The notes: a model not told the origin generated them from the letters alone. A stretch of DNA of 64,000 nucleotides from Patellaria atrata CBS 101060 (GCA_010093705.1 MU006094.1:146834-210833), one strand, 5' to 3'; shown: positions 23,852 to 36,935, counted from the first letter of the stretch. Numbers and translations: made by a program.

Positions 23852-26800
23852 CTACTTTTTATCTGATCTCCGCTTGAGTCGCCACCAGGGACGAGGTAAT
23901 TGCAGACTGGTCTGAGTTTTTCTACGCCAGACTTCTAGCTGTATGGTGCTAGTGTCAGGTGGAAGCTCAAATACGGGGTTTTCGCGCTTCAGTCGATAGT
24001 TGACCATCATATCCTGCAACTTATCCCCTTGATATGCCACAACCAGAGCAGCACAAACAACAGTACCAGTAACCGGTAGTGCGGTAGACCAGAATATAGT
24101 CTGTGTCTTGTCCATGTTGCGTAGATCCGAGACGTTCATCCCAAAAAAGCTGGTTATGAACGATCTGTTCGATTTCAATTAGTTATCGATGCGTAAGTGA
24201 GAGACAGATTGAAACCTACAAGGGTAAGAAAACAATGGTGACCATAGTGAATACCAAGATGGCTTTTCCGTGATCCTCTTCCAAGATTTCAATATTCTGT
24301 CTGACCGCATCTTTCATACTCTGTAAGCGCTTGCAAAGAGCAAGGAATTTTCTATCTTTGGACGCTAGCCTCGCAGAAGCACTCAGGAGCAAATTGGACT
24401 CTATAGAAACCGCCGGGGCTTCAATTTGCGTCCAATAGTTTAAAGATCGCGGTTGTAACACTTTACAGATACTTTCAAACAGTGTTCTTTGCCAATCGTT
24501 GACTTTACGGATTGCTTCGATCTCTTCTTGGAGATAAATGACATCTCGTAGGAGACGTCGCCGGGGAGAATGAGTTATTTGATATCGCTAATTTGGCAAA
24601 GAAAATCATTAGTAATGGGAATTTTGCGCCTGGTGGGTTTATGAAGAGAAATTCTCTTACCAACCGCATTGAAAATTTCCCATATTTGCTTAGAAAATCT
24701 ATCCTCTCCCCTTGACGCATAACAGATGACTGAAGATTTGTGAGAATCTTTCCAAGCAGTAGCTCTGGAGATACTAAGGTACGACGCGGAGGGGATTTGA
24801 CAATTGTTCTATTTAGCAGGACAAAGTTGCTTTCCGTTGAATCCAGAAACAACAGGATATATTCAGCCAGTTTGACCAAGTGTGCAGTTTTTTTATCAGT
24901 ATACTGTGAACAAAGATCCACCTCACCTACGATTGGTTGAGTTACTGGCAGTGAGTAGAAATGTTCAGTTATCTGTGTCATCGTACAAGCTGTGTGCAAG
25001 AAGAATCGTATAACTTGCCCAAACATTAGGACAATCGTGTAAGGTAGCTTGCTATCCCTACTCTCCTGTATTGTGCCTATCGTGCTGTAACGCACAAGGG
25101 AAGCTCGAGTGAAAATTCGTTCCAAGTGCTCAACGACGGTTCGAAGTAAATGCCATATGTTTCGTAAAAGAACCGCCATGCGTATCTGTGAAGCTCTCAC
25201 AATCCACAATAGAAGATCTTCCGTGCGCGGTGAATTGGTTGAAGCATCAAACTCGGAGAAATGACAGCGTCTAAGATGTTCCAAGGCATCTTCTTGTGAA
25301 GGATAGTTCCAATGCTGAGTACAGTGCAGGCATTCGAATAAAGCAGTTGTCGGTTCAGGAGTGGGTAGACTTGCTATGTTATTTCTCTTCTCAGTCAGGT
25401 CAATAATCATCCAGAAATCATCTTGTCCGCGAGTCTCGCCTTGCATATAGTCATAGAAAATATTTTCAAGTAGCTTAAGTCAATCTTAGTTTCCGATCAT
25501 ACAATGCTAAGATGGATGCTCACCACTGCTATTGTTTGATAAGAACCCCAAACCTTTCGTAGCAGTGTATGGGAGCACTGCAGTGAAACGAAGAGGTTCG
25601 TTAATCCAAAAATGGTATGGAAAAGGCGATTCAGAAGACGAATCAGCTCTACCCGTTCGCGCTCTATTTTTGGATCCTGTGAGAGAGGGTTATAAATGAT
25701 ATAGGAGTCGGTCGATCCACCCACACTAGAAGGCGTTTGCCCTTCGGGTACTATGTGCATAGTCTTGAGAGAATTCTCGCTTGTTAAATATGGATACTTG
25801 GCTGTAAGTCCACTCAATTCAAACTCTTCAATGCTCTTTATAGCAAGATTTTTTGATGATGCCCTTTCTATTCGAAACCTGATGTCAGTAAGTATACTTT
25901 GGACGCACTCGGATCTTTGTCTGCTTCGCTCTCGAGCTCGTTGAGCTACATTCTCTACGTTATAATGCTTTTGGGGTAATGCAGATGAATATAGCTCGAC
26001 AGCAAAATCTAAGAAACGACGAGAGATATTGATATGACCCGTAAGTTCCTCACTTGTTGAGTAAGTACACGCAAATGCACCTGAGGAGCTCTTGAGGTAT
26101 GTATCCGAATTTGGAGAGATCGCCAATTCGAATATTTTCTCCCTTCGAAACGCACTAAGGTCTAAATTCTCATCCGCTAAACCTTTCAAGTTGTCTTCTG
26201 GTAACATTCTAGGTGGGACTAAGAAGTCGAAAACATTGAAATGGCAATCTGGGGTTTCATGGCGACTCTGTCTTCCCTCTGTTGCGTGGTCCTGTGAGTT
26301 ACTGGGTACGGCATTTCCCACTGACTGCTCTTTTAGGATTACGTAGTGATAAGCCAATCTTTGGAAAAGGAACGAGTGACAATATCGCCAGCTTTCATCA
26401 ATATTGTAACTATATTGTAGCTGTATTGAACATAATAGGTCTTTCATACGCGTAGACTCGGTCATCTCTGACTCCGTTGATCTTGATGAGACGTTGAAGT
26501 GGGACGCATTCAGTCTTGAGAGTTCCGATCGCACTTTCATCTGATGAGCGTGAACTTGATACAGGAAAATGTACCAGATATCTGTACGGGCCTGCGATAA
26601 GACCGTCCTGGTATTATCCCTATGGGTCACAAATTAATTTTCGAATACACAGGAGAGGAAGAAAAGCAAAATAGGTCGCCCATGTGCAATAAAACATGAT
26701 TTCGTGAATTTTACCTTTGTCCCGTTCCCACCCAAAACCCGGCACTCTCTTCTACTTCTTTCATCTTCATAGAGTACAATTCACTTTCGCATCGAGCGCG

Positions 26801-29557
26801 ATTCGGAGGATAAGGCACGTTTCCGCACAAAGCGCAGCGCGGTAACCAGCTCCAGATATCGAAAGGCCAGCTTGTGTCGATCTCAACGGCGTCAAGGTCA
26901 TCGTAGAGGTTGTCGTAAGGTAGCGGCATTGAAGAGACCCATGGTAATCTTGTATCAAATTCATTCGGAGTAGCCAAAGATAACAAATTCTGGGATCCTT
27001 CCTCTCTTTCGGATGGTAGATCGCAGTCAAACGTGCCATAAATTCTGGTGGAGAACTCACTCTGAGAAGTATCGGGTTGCGAGTATAGGTGATAACCAAA
27101 AGGATCTAGTATATAAGGTATAGGTGGTGACGGACGTGATATAAGCTACAGTAGAATATTTGAGAACAAGAGACGTTATCAAATATAACAAGACTTACCA
27201 ATATATTTATGATTCTAGATCCTTGAGTTTGTAACAGCAACGGCCATGTCCGAGGTGAGATAACCTTCCCGGATTCTGACATTAAATCTTTGTGATCAAA
27301 GAAATTATCGAATTGTTCACCAAAATAGGAGGCCACAAGATCCGCAAATTCCTACGACATAATTAGTGGCAGAATGCTGAAAAGAAATGGTGGAGGACAA
27401 CACTAAGCATGGTGAAAACTCAGTCTACAAAACACTAACGTTTAGTCGGAAGATGTTGCACGCATGATTATGATATTGTTGATCTATCTAGCGTTACTTC
27501 GTCGACGGATGTCCGTAGACGGAGTCTCGCACAAAGCGCGATTATATCTTGAGCGGAGGTTTACTTCAAAAGGTGCTCGTGCCGTTGAAGAAGTGGTATA
27601 GAAAAGTTATCACTTTCCATGAAATACAATAGGACTAAATGGCACCACACACTCATCCAAAGGCAGAATGCGCTCTATATATTGGGTTTGATTAAAATTA
27701 CAACTTACAGAGTAGGTGGGCATTAGCATTATATCAAGAAAGACCTGACGATTATCCGCATCTACAACTCTAGCATAGACAGGTAACTGGTCGGAAGCAG
27801 GTTTGGTTGGCATGAACTTTACGTTCACTCCCATAAGCCCAGTGTGCCCTCTCAGTGGCAATTCTGAACAGGTAAATATTGTATCTAAGGTAGATAAGAA
27901 TAGCTTAACCCAGAAGGTAAAGAATGAACTCACAGGTGTCACCGGATCTGATAAGCATCACCCAAAGTTGAGGAACGAAGATAGTATCTGTATGCTCCGA
28001 ATTATCATATCTGCGAAATGCAAGATCCATATCGCGATTCTGCAATGGCTCGTCCGGATATAGTGCTTGGAGCAGGGTCCTTGTGTGTTGAGAACTACCC
28101 CCACTACTCTGGAAAAGGTTTTTAGTAGATTGGAATGATAGATAAGGGAATGAGAAGAAGGTTGCTGTATTAACAACACTTCCAGTACTTTCGGTCCCCG
28201 AGTCATTCTCCGTCATAAAAGCGCCCGGTTCCATAAAATCACCAGTCATACCTTCTTTCCAGAACTTACGACGAACCATTTCCAAGTGTTTCCGAGCGAG
28301 GATGGAGCAATTCTTAGCAGAATATTCGAATACAAAATGCTTTTACAGTCAATTTACAAGGCAGAGCGACTAGATGAATAGTATATACCTGGAACTCATC
28401 AAAGTTCATGATGCTCCTTTGAAGATGGCTACCGCAGTTAGGACACTATCAAGTGATTATTATATGGGACTTTATCCGAAACTTACAGCCATCTTGTCTG
28501 TATGCTCTGTACTGTAGCGTCATTAAATGGAGGCCCATCATAATGAAAAACATCTATGTATTGGCCAATTGACCAAGTTTCTGTTGATGTGGCGAGTGCG
28601 ACAATATCCAATCTTTCAATACCCTGCTTATTCCATAATACATTATTGGTAGGAACTGAAACACGAGATATTATATTTGCGTTCGAGGTACGAGACGTAT
28701 CTCGACTTGATCTTTTCGATAAAAACAATTCAAGGTCATTAGGCGGGGTTAAAGCAACGGATTTTGCTTCGTTATCACGTTGTTCGCCACTATTGTATTC
28801 GATAATGGGTCGATGTTCAAAATTAACTTGAATGGAATTGATCGATCCTCAGTAAATAAAAAAAAGAGGGGGGGAAAGAGGGGGTAGGTACCTCTCTTAG
28901 AATATCGATTGACAGATATATTGGGGGTGGAAGACGAGGCGGAAAATGGGTTTTTGTCAATAGACCAGGATCTCGACGGGTGCGATTCGACTTTATCGGC
29001 GAATTTGACTGTAGTGGATACTGAAATAATGCACAGTTAATGATGTATAACATCACACGAGGTGGCTGAATACTAGGTCTCTGCCCACCTTGGTTTTTGC
29101 TCTTTGATTTCTGGGTACTCTCCCCGCTATTTAAAGAGCGTAAAGGCGCTTTGATCGGGAAAGGAAGTACACTGATTGTTTCAGGACTTGGTGGACGACC
29201 TGATTGAGGACTGAGTTGAGGACTAGGTTGAGGACTAGGTTGAGGACTAGGTTGAGAACTGGGCTGAGGACTAGGCTGAGGACTAGGTTGAGATCTAATT
29301 TGAAGACTAGGTTGCAGACTTTGTTGAAGATCGGATTGAAGTGATAGTTGCGAAGTTCCCCGAGGACTAGTTTGAGGGACAGGTTGAAGAATCGATTGTG
29401 GACTATTATCTGGTCCCAGTAAGACTTGATGAGACGAATCGGCGCAGTAACTCATACTCAGGTCTTCAAAGATGGCTACCGATTCCTCGTCGGAGTTGTA
29501 ATCGGTAACAAACGCTGCTCGAGAGGATTCTGGAATGCTACGCGTAGTCAATAACAT
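23852..29557 (-). CDS. Large CorA-like membrane protein, 12 exons
   Basis: Proposed exons: 29557-29057, 29008-28966, 28847-28487, 28428-28389, 28312-27943, 27863-27709, 27351-27199, 27145-26715, 26619-25524, 25473-24661, 24587-24220, 24164-23852. They sum to 1547 residues in phase. The N-terminus has an (SPQP)n low-complexity tract. The middle carries blocks typical of a fungal multi-exon family, such as DIVALATSTETWSIGQYIDV, SSQHTRTLLQALYP and FVPQLWVMLI. A C2H2-like CLHCTQHWNYPSQEDALEHLRRCH follows. The end has EEDHGKAILVFTMVTIVFLPL, then the GMN motif (SFFGMNVSDLRN) and a second TM, the CorA-type C-terminal pair. Ion transport is not shown; in this fungal family the GMN part may act as a membrane anchor. 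Weak joints are the donor at 28966 and the end of the sixth exon, after which 357 nt remain unexplained. Confidence 0.75.
29203..29343 (-). repeat. 12-bp coding minisatellite (SPQP)n
   Basis: About a dozen copies of a unit like GGACTAGGTTGA, with point differences, encode a Ser-Pro-Gln-Pro/Leu tract in the first exon of the CorA-like gene. Copy-number change would alter length without shifting the frame. Confidence 0.8.
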
Positions 29558-30159
29558 GGTTAATGTACCTTCACTGGAGAAAATTCATCGCACCTGGACA
29601 TCTTGAGCTTAAGTTCGTTAGCTACTTAATTCGATGGATGTTTGATTTGTGCCTGAGATTTCCTTCCAATTGAGTGAGTTAAGAGAAGACTGATAAGGCT
29701 GGAACACGAGGAAAAGGTCAGCAACACTGATGTTTGCTCATCGAAGTTGCTCAAGTACTGTAAGACGTTCGTCCTGAGGGCTTCAACCAATGATGTTCAA
29801 AAGTTAGACAGGGAATATGTATCGCAAGGCTGTGCCGAGCGGGCTGCAGGTGCGCGAGGAAGAAAGTATTGCAGTATGTGGTGCAGCATACCAATCTAAC
29901 AATACACATCACAATCGACGCATATTGGTTCATCCTATGCATGGGAGCGTAGAGCCTAGGGTTTGGAAAACACTGAATTCTTCCGGATTTCGAGAGCCAT
30001 TGCCGACGTTTGCCATCTCAGCCTTGTCCAGCTATCCTTCTAATAAACAATCTGTCGTCAGCATGCGGCTCGTTGGACTCCCTGGGATACTATCCTTGTA
30101 CGATAACCTGATGTTTGCAGCTAAATAGTTAAGATTTTCGGGGAATGATGCTATAGAAA
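29558..30159. other. Intergenic, CorA-like promoter side
   Basis: No gene or RNA recognised. This is the 5' flank of the CorA-like gene and the 3' flank of the Rgp1-like gene. Confidence 0.5.
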
Positions 30160-32757
30160 TCATATCGGCAGCCCTTCTCCATCATCCTTCACTTCAGAAG
30201 TACCAGCCAGAGTGCCGTACACCCTCACCGGGACCGCAACTTCGAAACTCTCCACAAATAACCTCTCTACCGGGGCCCAAATCTCACCTCGATCATCTCT
30301 ACTCGCTTCTTCAAGTAGTTCTCCCCATTCTGTTTCATATCCAGCCTCACTCGTAAGTCTTGGAGTTACGAACTCGATTCTAACCTTCCACTCGAGGCTT
30401 ATTCCGCTAGTGATAAATTCTGGAGTCGCATTTGGTGGGATTGTGGGCGAGAAACTTAATCGACGAGCGAAAAGAGCATTTTCGGAAGCCGATGCATGTA
30501 TTCTCCGCGTAACACGATGGATGCTAGATGCGGAGCGCAGTGCTATAGCTGGATCGACACGTTCAGAAGTCTCTAGAGCAAGGGATACGGAATAACAAGG
30601 TATATCAGCATTGGTGAAATCTACCACCGCGGAAATTGTCTCGCCTAACCGGTATGCCGGACGGGCAAGCATGATGACGGCAACGCGACGGCCGCTCCGG
30701 GCAATTTCGAAGCGGTTCGTACTCTGGTTTGAGGATGTGCTTACGTTACTACGCAGGATAGCTAAGTCAATGGCTTCTTTCATGGACTGAGGCTCTTCAA
30801 GCACGGAGAGACGACGGGGTCCACTTTCAGTAGGGGACAGGAGGCCCATATTGGGGTTTTGAGGTGGTCTCTCTAAGAGCTTGTCGGCATAATCTAGAAA
30901 TTCTGAAAAGCCCTGTTCCGGTGTCGGTGCAGGTTTTGTAAAGCTTTTCTTTTGCATAATATTAGTTCTCGCGGGCTCATCAATAATAGCAGTTTGAGCT
31001 TGGTCACGAAGGATAATGTATGGCGACATCAAATCGTGACCGAGTATTTCTCCTCTACCTTTATTAAATTAGCAAAGAGTGCACAAAGGAAGGACACTAT
31101 ATGTACCTGTAACACTACCCAAGATTCGAAAGGGGATGTTAACATGCTTAACATGTTGCTGATCCCGACCTGAACTTGGTCGTTGGGTCCCGATAGTGAG
31201 ATGATAGGAGATCTTAAGGGCTCTACCCTTGTGAGTTGGTGGTAGCCCTCTCGGTAATGTAAAGCTATAGCTATAGCTGCGACTCTCTCCAGGAGCTAGC
31301 CTTAGGTCGACAAAAAGTATTGACTGAGGTGTCGATAGAAGAGGAACTGTCTTTGCACTCGCGATTCCCTTCATCTCTCGCATACTGCTCAACTCACCAC
31401 CGCCTAGCAAGCCGCCCAGAGACTCGCCAATATTTCCCCATCCGAGAGCCCCAAACAACCCGCTATCTCTTTTTGACCTTTCCACGCCAACAACACCTCC
31501 ACCTGCCTGGCTCCCTAAAACACCTTTGCGTTTAACTTCCTCAAACGGTGCTTGATTGACAAGGGATCCATCTAGGGTGAATGATCCCATAATTTGAGCA
31601 TAGCCCATCATCAATGTTTCTGGCTCCCGTCTTATATTTGACGCATTTAAATGTGATTCTCGTCGTGAATGCCCGTCTCCACCAAGTAGTCTCACTGATG
31701 AAGCTGGAACATATTCCGAGGCTAATGTTTCACTCGAATGGTTACTCATAGAATAAAATTCTACGCTACTGCGAGGGGTTCCGTTCATGCTTGACCCAGA
31801 AAGAATTCGAGCCACAGGGGACAGCGTTTCTGTGTGAGCAAGCCCAAGTCCAATTGCGGAACTTGGGACGGGCTGCTCTCCCTGTGTTTTGGATGAGAAT
31901 TTGTTGGTGAGAGTTCCACCAGGGGATACTGCGGAATCCAAGACTTGGGGCTCGCCGAGGTTAACAGTATCTGAGGGCGGCTCAGGAGGAAATTTGAACG
32001 TAGATGGGATAGGTCCAGACAACCCTCTTGTTATTACCGGTATACTAGGAGTATTCAGTGCAGTCGATCTACCTTGCATACGCCGACTAGGTTGAGGGGG
32101 CAGAGAGACCTCATTTTGGGAGTCTGGGAGCGAAAATGGTGCACTATTGAGCGGTAAAGATTTAGGAGGAAATCGGAAGGGGGGCGATGCTAATGAAAAT
32201 CAGATATAATATCAGAATCCAAAGCAAAAAAACTGACCTTGCTGTCCTATAAACGGGCTTGTTGCGACTTTACCAGGTACAACCTGTAAGCTTGCAGAAC
32301 GGCCATGACCTCGCATTGGCCTTCGGGCAGTGGTTGTAGATATACTCCTTGCATGACCCTCATCACCGATTATATCAGTACCCATAGAAAGTATAGACAG
32401 CGACCTGCCATGTCTATGTGCACATGTTGGGGGTACATTCTGGGTAGGAGGGGCTGGTGGATGGCCATTAACGGCGCTTGGTGTACTCAATGAGAGTGTA
32501 GGCCGATGGCCATGCTCTGGTACGGAGGGTACTTGGGAAATAAAGGAGGAATTCCTGGATATGGCGAGCTTTGGAGTATTTTGTGATGCAGTGAATTTAC
32601 GCTGACGCTCTCCGTTCGATTTGGATCCACGAACTGGCGACCTTGAAGACCCCGGTAGAGGCGCTACATTCTTGAATGTTATTGTGCATTGAATTTCTTC
32701 GCCTGCAAATACAGTAAACTCTTTCCATTGAACAAATACTCGAATATCCGTAGACAT
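30160..32757 (-). CDS. RGP1: Rgp1-like subunit of the Ypt6/Rab6 GEF complex
   Basis: Exons: 32757-32238, 32189-31107, 31058-30160, giving 833 residues; introns are 48 nt each, phase 1. Rgp1 with Ric1 activates the Golgi Rab Ypt6 and helps endosome-to-Golgi recycling. The N-terminal MSTDIRVFVQWKEFTVFAGE and EIQCTITFKN blocks and the arrestin-like beta strands LFVDLRLAPGESRSYSYSF, LKISYHLTIGTQR, VKHVNIPFRILG and AVIMLARPAYRLGETISAVV are Rgp1 family signatures. The region 40-200 is low-complexity and Ser/Pro-rich, as is common in filamentous fungi. A longer upstream frame exists, but the conserved protein begins at 32757. Confidence 0.88.
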
Positions 32758-33163
32758 GATCGAGACGAAAAGGTAGATGGCCGTCCCGTAGCTCTCCGCG
32801 AAGAGAGGACCTCGAGGTTCATTAGCGGAGATAGTCACACGAGATGTGTCTTGAGGCTCGCATCCTCAAATCAAAAGATATAGTCTAAATGATAGCAGTC
32901 GAATTTCCAGTCATTGAGGCTCAAATACAAGCGACACCGCGGCCATGGGTTCGGTGTGATTTGCAGTGCTAGAGGATTGACGTTGAACTTAGAATTATCA
33001 ATTTGGTAGCTAGTCAAAAAGCGGTCATAGAAATACTTTCACATGACGAAAAGAGTCAATCCTTGAACGAAGGTTTCAACTAGATATCAGATACTATTGT
33101 TATACACATGCAAGAATTGATATCTTGAACCTCTATAATACAGTGATGCAGTCCATTTCGGTC
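32758..33163. other. Short intergenic
   Basis: 5' flank of the Rgp1-like gene and 3' flank of the Rrg9 gene. Nothing else seen. Confidence 0.5.
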
Positions 33164-34111
33164 CTAATCGCTCTCACCCCACGGGATATGCGCGTTGTCT
33201 TTGGGCGGTCGCTTTGCGACATTTGGCTGCTGCCGTGTCCTATGCGTCTTCCACTTAGGCGGGCCTCCGAATTCGGATTTGCCAATACCCTTTATTCTCC
33301 ATTTCTTTGGAGGTTTGGTCCCTAGTTCCGCTAAATTTGTCCATACCCTCTCTCCACGCTTCTCCCAGCGTTCCCTTCTATCCTCCTCTTCCTCTGCCGA
33401 TGGCCTCCACTTGCTTTTCAGAATCCGTCTGATCGCGTCAGGAGATATTTTGAATTCTTCTGCGAGAACAGGCGTAGTGAACTTGTCCGGATATTTGGCG
33501 TGCAATGCACGGATCCCCTCGAGTGCGTCAGGTGAGAGTCGTTTTCGTGGTGCCCAAGACTCATCTTTGAACTTTTTATGAAGGCCTTCTTTCTGAATTT
33601 GCCATGGTTCCCTTTTAAATTTTCTAACGTGGGTATTGGTGTCGGGCGATACTTTGGTTGGCCGGGATTTCTGAATTGGACTTTTCTTCGCATTGGAATC
33701 CCGACGTTCTTTCGAATGCTGGACACTTGGGGAAGTCTGACTTGATACTACTAAGGAACTCGAGGTTTGTAAACCGTCATTGTCCTTCGTAGAGGTCATG
33801 CTTGGCGGTGATGGCACTTCTGATTTAGATCTGCTCTCATCAGACACGCTACGCTCAGGGCGCCCTCTCAAGAGCTTCCTCCCATTCTCTTTCGAATATC
33901 CTTGTGTATCCTCGACTATCAGTTCGTCTCTCAACTGCGCAAGAGCTGTATGCGAGCACCGTCGTGGGAAGTTGTATGGTTTGGCGATATGTAGTTGACG
34001 GCCGACACGAGCAGGCTGGGTAAAGAAGTGAGTAGCAGTCCGAGCAGACAGAGTGCTCGAGGAACTAATGAAGAACTCTAACACCCGTGTTGAGCAATGC
34101 AGACAAAACAT
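33164..34111 (-). CDS. RRG9: Required for respiratory growth protein 9, mitochondrial (neugrin family)
   Basis: A single exon of 315 residues. Yeast Rrg9 is needed for mitochondrial genome maintenance and respiratory growth. The N-terminus is rich in Arg, Ser and Thr without acidic residues ([20 protein letters not shown]), fitting an import presequence. The conserved core is [20 protein letters not shown], followed by [24 protein letters not shown], the helix-turn-helix-like neugrin/Rrg9 signature. The middle is a disordered Ser/Lys region. It is divergent to the DUF2236 gene. Confidence 0.88.
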   Translation of the reverse strand: MFCLHCSTRVLEFFISSSSTLSARTATHFFTQPARVGRQLHIAKPYNFPRRCSHTALAQLRDELIVEDTQGYSKENGRKLLRGRPERSVSDESRSKSEVPSPPSMTSTKDNDGLQTSSSLVVSSQTSPSVQHSKERRDSNAKKSPIQKSRPTKVSPDTNTHVRKFKREPWQIQKEGLHKKFKDESWAPRKRLSPDALEGIRALHAKYPDKFTTPVLAEEFKISPDAIRRILKSKWRPSAEEEEDRRERWEKRGERVWTNLAELGTKPPKKWRIKGIGKSEFGGPPKWKTHRTRQQPNVAKRPPKDNAHIPWGESD

Positions 34112-34530
34112 ACGTAAGAGGATTGATCGTGTTGGGATGAAGTGAATTGAACTGGGACAATACTTTTTCCTTCATTAAGGTAAGGAACCGAAAATACTTT
34201 GCCAAGAAGTTACTGGCTCGCGCGCATATCGATATCTTTAGAGAGCCGAAATTTTATATCGTCATCAGCACATATTATGCCAAATTATCTACCCGATTTT
34301 GGCGTGTTATGATTAAATTTTAGCTCAACTTATTTTCGGAGTGTGGTAGTATTATTTTCAACTATTTATCTCCTCAGCGTGTATCCGCATATCACTTGGG
34401 AAATCCAAGGTATCTTCATCCGAGGCTAGATGGCTAATGACGCTATCGATGGCGGTATTCTGTTACATCTATCCCTCTTTGTCTTCTTGCTATCTATTTT
34501 TCATTTTACTTTCCCTGAACTACCAAGATT
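34112..34530. promoter_or_regulatory. Divergent upstream region of RRG9 and the DUF2236 gene
   Basis: A 419-nt AT-rich stretch between two outward start codons. No specific element recognised. Confidence 0.45.
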
Positions 34531-36064
34531 ATGGCGTGGCCAAATCCCTTTCGTAGACGTACCGAGAAAACACGAACGTACAGTATTCGCGCATATCTAT
34601 AACAAGTAGTTCGTTTGCAGCTGACTAAAAAAAAATAGGTGTTGGGGGTACACATTTGATGTCACAGATGATCACCTTACACCGGAGCAGACTTACCCTC
34701 TGAAATATACATATGATGTTCTTGCAGAAGAATGTCTTCGTAAATTGGATGAAATATCTCCTCCTCCAAGATCAGCCCTACCTAGGAATAATGACCGGTA
34801 CTCCGATAAGGCGAACACGATACGATCTGAATTGAAGGATATTCGTACGGAAGGCAATGATGAACCTTCCCCCCCTCCTCCACGAGACCTATACGCTCTC
34901 CTTCAAGATCATGCGGAGACAGATCCCAAACTCAAACAGCTCTGGACTCAGGTCAGTACGGTACCAGAATGGGTCGATTGGGCTCAAATCGGACGGGGCC
35001 AAGATGTCTTCTATCGTTATGGTGGTACCGCACTGACTGGCCTTGCTTATCAGTCATTGCTCGGTGGAATGGGTGCCGCAAGGGTAGTTGAAACTTTGGC
35101 AAGGACAGGTGGTTTCTCGACAAAGGTCGCCCGTCATAGACTATTTGAGACCACTCAACACATCCTACAATGCACAAAATCGATCGACTCCTTACAACCA
35201 GGTGGTGAAGGTTTTGCTTCGACCATTCGAGTTCGCTTTCTACATGCAGCGGTTCGAAAGCGAATTTTGACCCTTGCAGAAACGAGACCGGAGTATTATA
35301 GCGTTGAAAAGTGGGGAGTGCCCATTAACGATCTGGATTCTATGGCCACTATTGCTACATTCTCTGCGTCCCTCATCTGGATCGGCTGGCCACGTCAAGG
35401 AATCTTCTTACGTCGACAAGAAATTGACGATTATGTTGCTCTGTGGCGATATATAGCATACGTAATCGGCTGTCCAGCAGACATGTTTGAAGCACCCGCC
35501 AAAGCAAAAGCAGTGATGGAGACACTTCTCTATTATGAAGTCCAACCTACGGAGACCTCGAAAATATTGGCAAGCAATATAATTAAGAGCTTACAGGATC
35601 GAGCGCCGAGTTTTGCTTCCGCAGATATGCTCGTTGCTGGCGCACGCTGGTTGAACGGTAACGAACTGATAGACCGACTAGGGCTACCAAGGCCAGGGCT
35701 GTACTACTGGGCTTTAATGGCTGGTCAATGCCTGTTTTTCATGTTCATGTGTTACTCTTACAGACTGGTGCCTTCATGGGATCGGGAGAGAGTCAAATGG
35801 ATTAAGAAAATATTTTACCAGATCATCGTCGAAAGTAAGTTCGGTCTCAAAGGCAAGGTATCCGCGTTCGATTTCAAGTATGTTCCGGAGTATTCGACCA
35901 TTACGGAGATGGGTGAGTCTGAAAAGGCCGAACTCAAGTACCCAGGAGTTGAAAGAAGAAATTTAAAAGCATTATGCATCGGCCTTGGTGTATTATGCTG
36001 TGGAGTCTTTTGTACTGTCAAATTGGCCACCGGATTCTTCCATATCGTTGGCCGTCCATGGTAG
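34531..36064 (+). CDS. DUF2236 (mpaB / rubber-oxygenase-like) membrane protein
   Basis: Exons: 34531-34577 and 34639-36064 (61-nt intron), 490 residues. The first exon (MAWPNPFRRRTEKTRT) joins in phase to a conserved CWGYTFDVTDDH. The DUF2236 catalytic-type region is clear: FYRYGGTALTGLAYQSLLGG, then VARHRLFETTQHILQC, STIRVRFLHAAVR and PINDLDSMATIATFSASLIW. Related domains are found in the rubber oxygenase Lcp and in ER-bound mpaB oxygenases of fungal pathways, where a heme or other metal is used. Two hydrophobic segments near the end (YYWALMAGQCLFFMFMCYSY and ALCIGLGVLCCGVFC) suggest membrane attachment. No secondary-metabolite genes surround it. The substrate is unknown. Confidence 0.83.
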
Positions 36065-36431
36065 AATCCTCAGTTCCTCCTATAGCTTTGTTGTAGAACA
36101 TGTAACACCTAATTCAACACTGCTTAACCATCTTGTGTACCCACAATATGCTCAGCGTGGTAGAGAGCCACTCATATTCAATTTGCCGATCAGTATCATT
36201 AGCACTAGTTCAAATGTAATCCTGTGCCGAGCCGACTTCAGCTGCTTGAGCTGCTAGTTTTGATACTTGATCCCACTAATCATCAAGTCTGATTCCTTTG
36301 TGAATATTCCGTCCAATGCGGTCGTGCCTGTCGTGTCATAGTATTAGATCTCTCATTGGGTGGAGCAATCATAACATTTGAGTTGCTGCTCAGACGTGGC
36401 ATCTCTCTCCACATATAGGAGACCGGAGGGT
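36065..36431. other. Convergent intergenic
   Basis: Two 3' ends face each other here. No gene seen. Confidence 0.5.
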
Positions 36432-36935
36432 TCAAGTCGGTCTTGCTATAGGGGACTGCTCATTGTTATCATTCTGTGTTTGCGATCCATGCGCAGGCAT
36501 CGTCCATATGTTATCCGTAATGCCTTTAAACCATGTTCGTATCTGTGGGTAGGTAAGAAGGATGTATGATTAATTGATAATGAGTCCTTACAGGATCAAA
36601 CGGTGTCCTCTCACTCTTCCAATCCAGAAATAGCACGCCGTATACTAATACGACTTTTGAATATGTTAGTGTGTATTGCTTTGCAGATGCTATTAGTTCA
36701 CCAACTTACAGCCGCTGAGACCCCATTGCGCTAGTTTGACACCCTTGTTCCATTGAGGTCTTGCGTATTTCAGCTTGGCTCTCCTCCTATATCTTCTCTC
36801 CAGACGAAATTGATGTTTATGTGATAATTTGTCGAAATTCGGAGGCCAGACCTTCTTTGCTGGATATGGATTGTTTTCGAAGTCAAATAACGGAGGGTCC
36901 TGCGCTACGGCTCGCAGTATTCTGGACGGATACAT
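36432..36935 (-). CDS. Small conserved single-TM protein, probably mitochondrial
   Basis: Exons: 36935-36710, 36653-36592, 36542-36432, giving 132 residues; introns are 56 and 49 nt, and the phases fit. The N-terminus is basic (MYPSRILRAVAQDPP). Next are FEKNPYP-like Pro/Lys-rich text and a strongly basic helix (FRLERRYRRRAKLKYARPQW). One hydrophobic span follows (GFVLVYGVLFLDW), then a short polar tail. The layout resembles small fungal mitochondrial inner-membrane proteins of unknown role. I recognise no named family, so function is open. It is divergent to the leucyl-tRNA synthetase, 253 nt apart. Confidence 0.75.

Noticed and set aside
36420-36450. GGTTCAAGTC box resembling a tRNA T-arm
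   Set aside because: No matching A box or cloverleaf around it; it falls in the last exon of the small TM protein.
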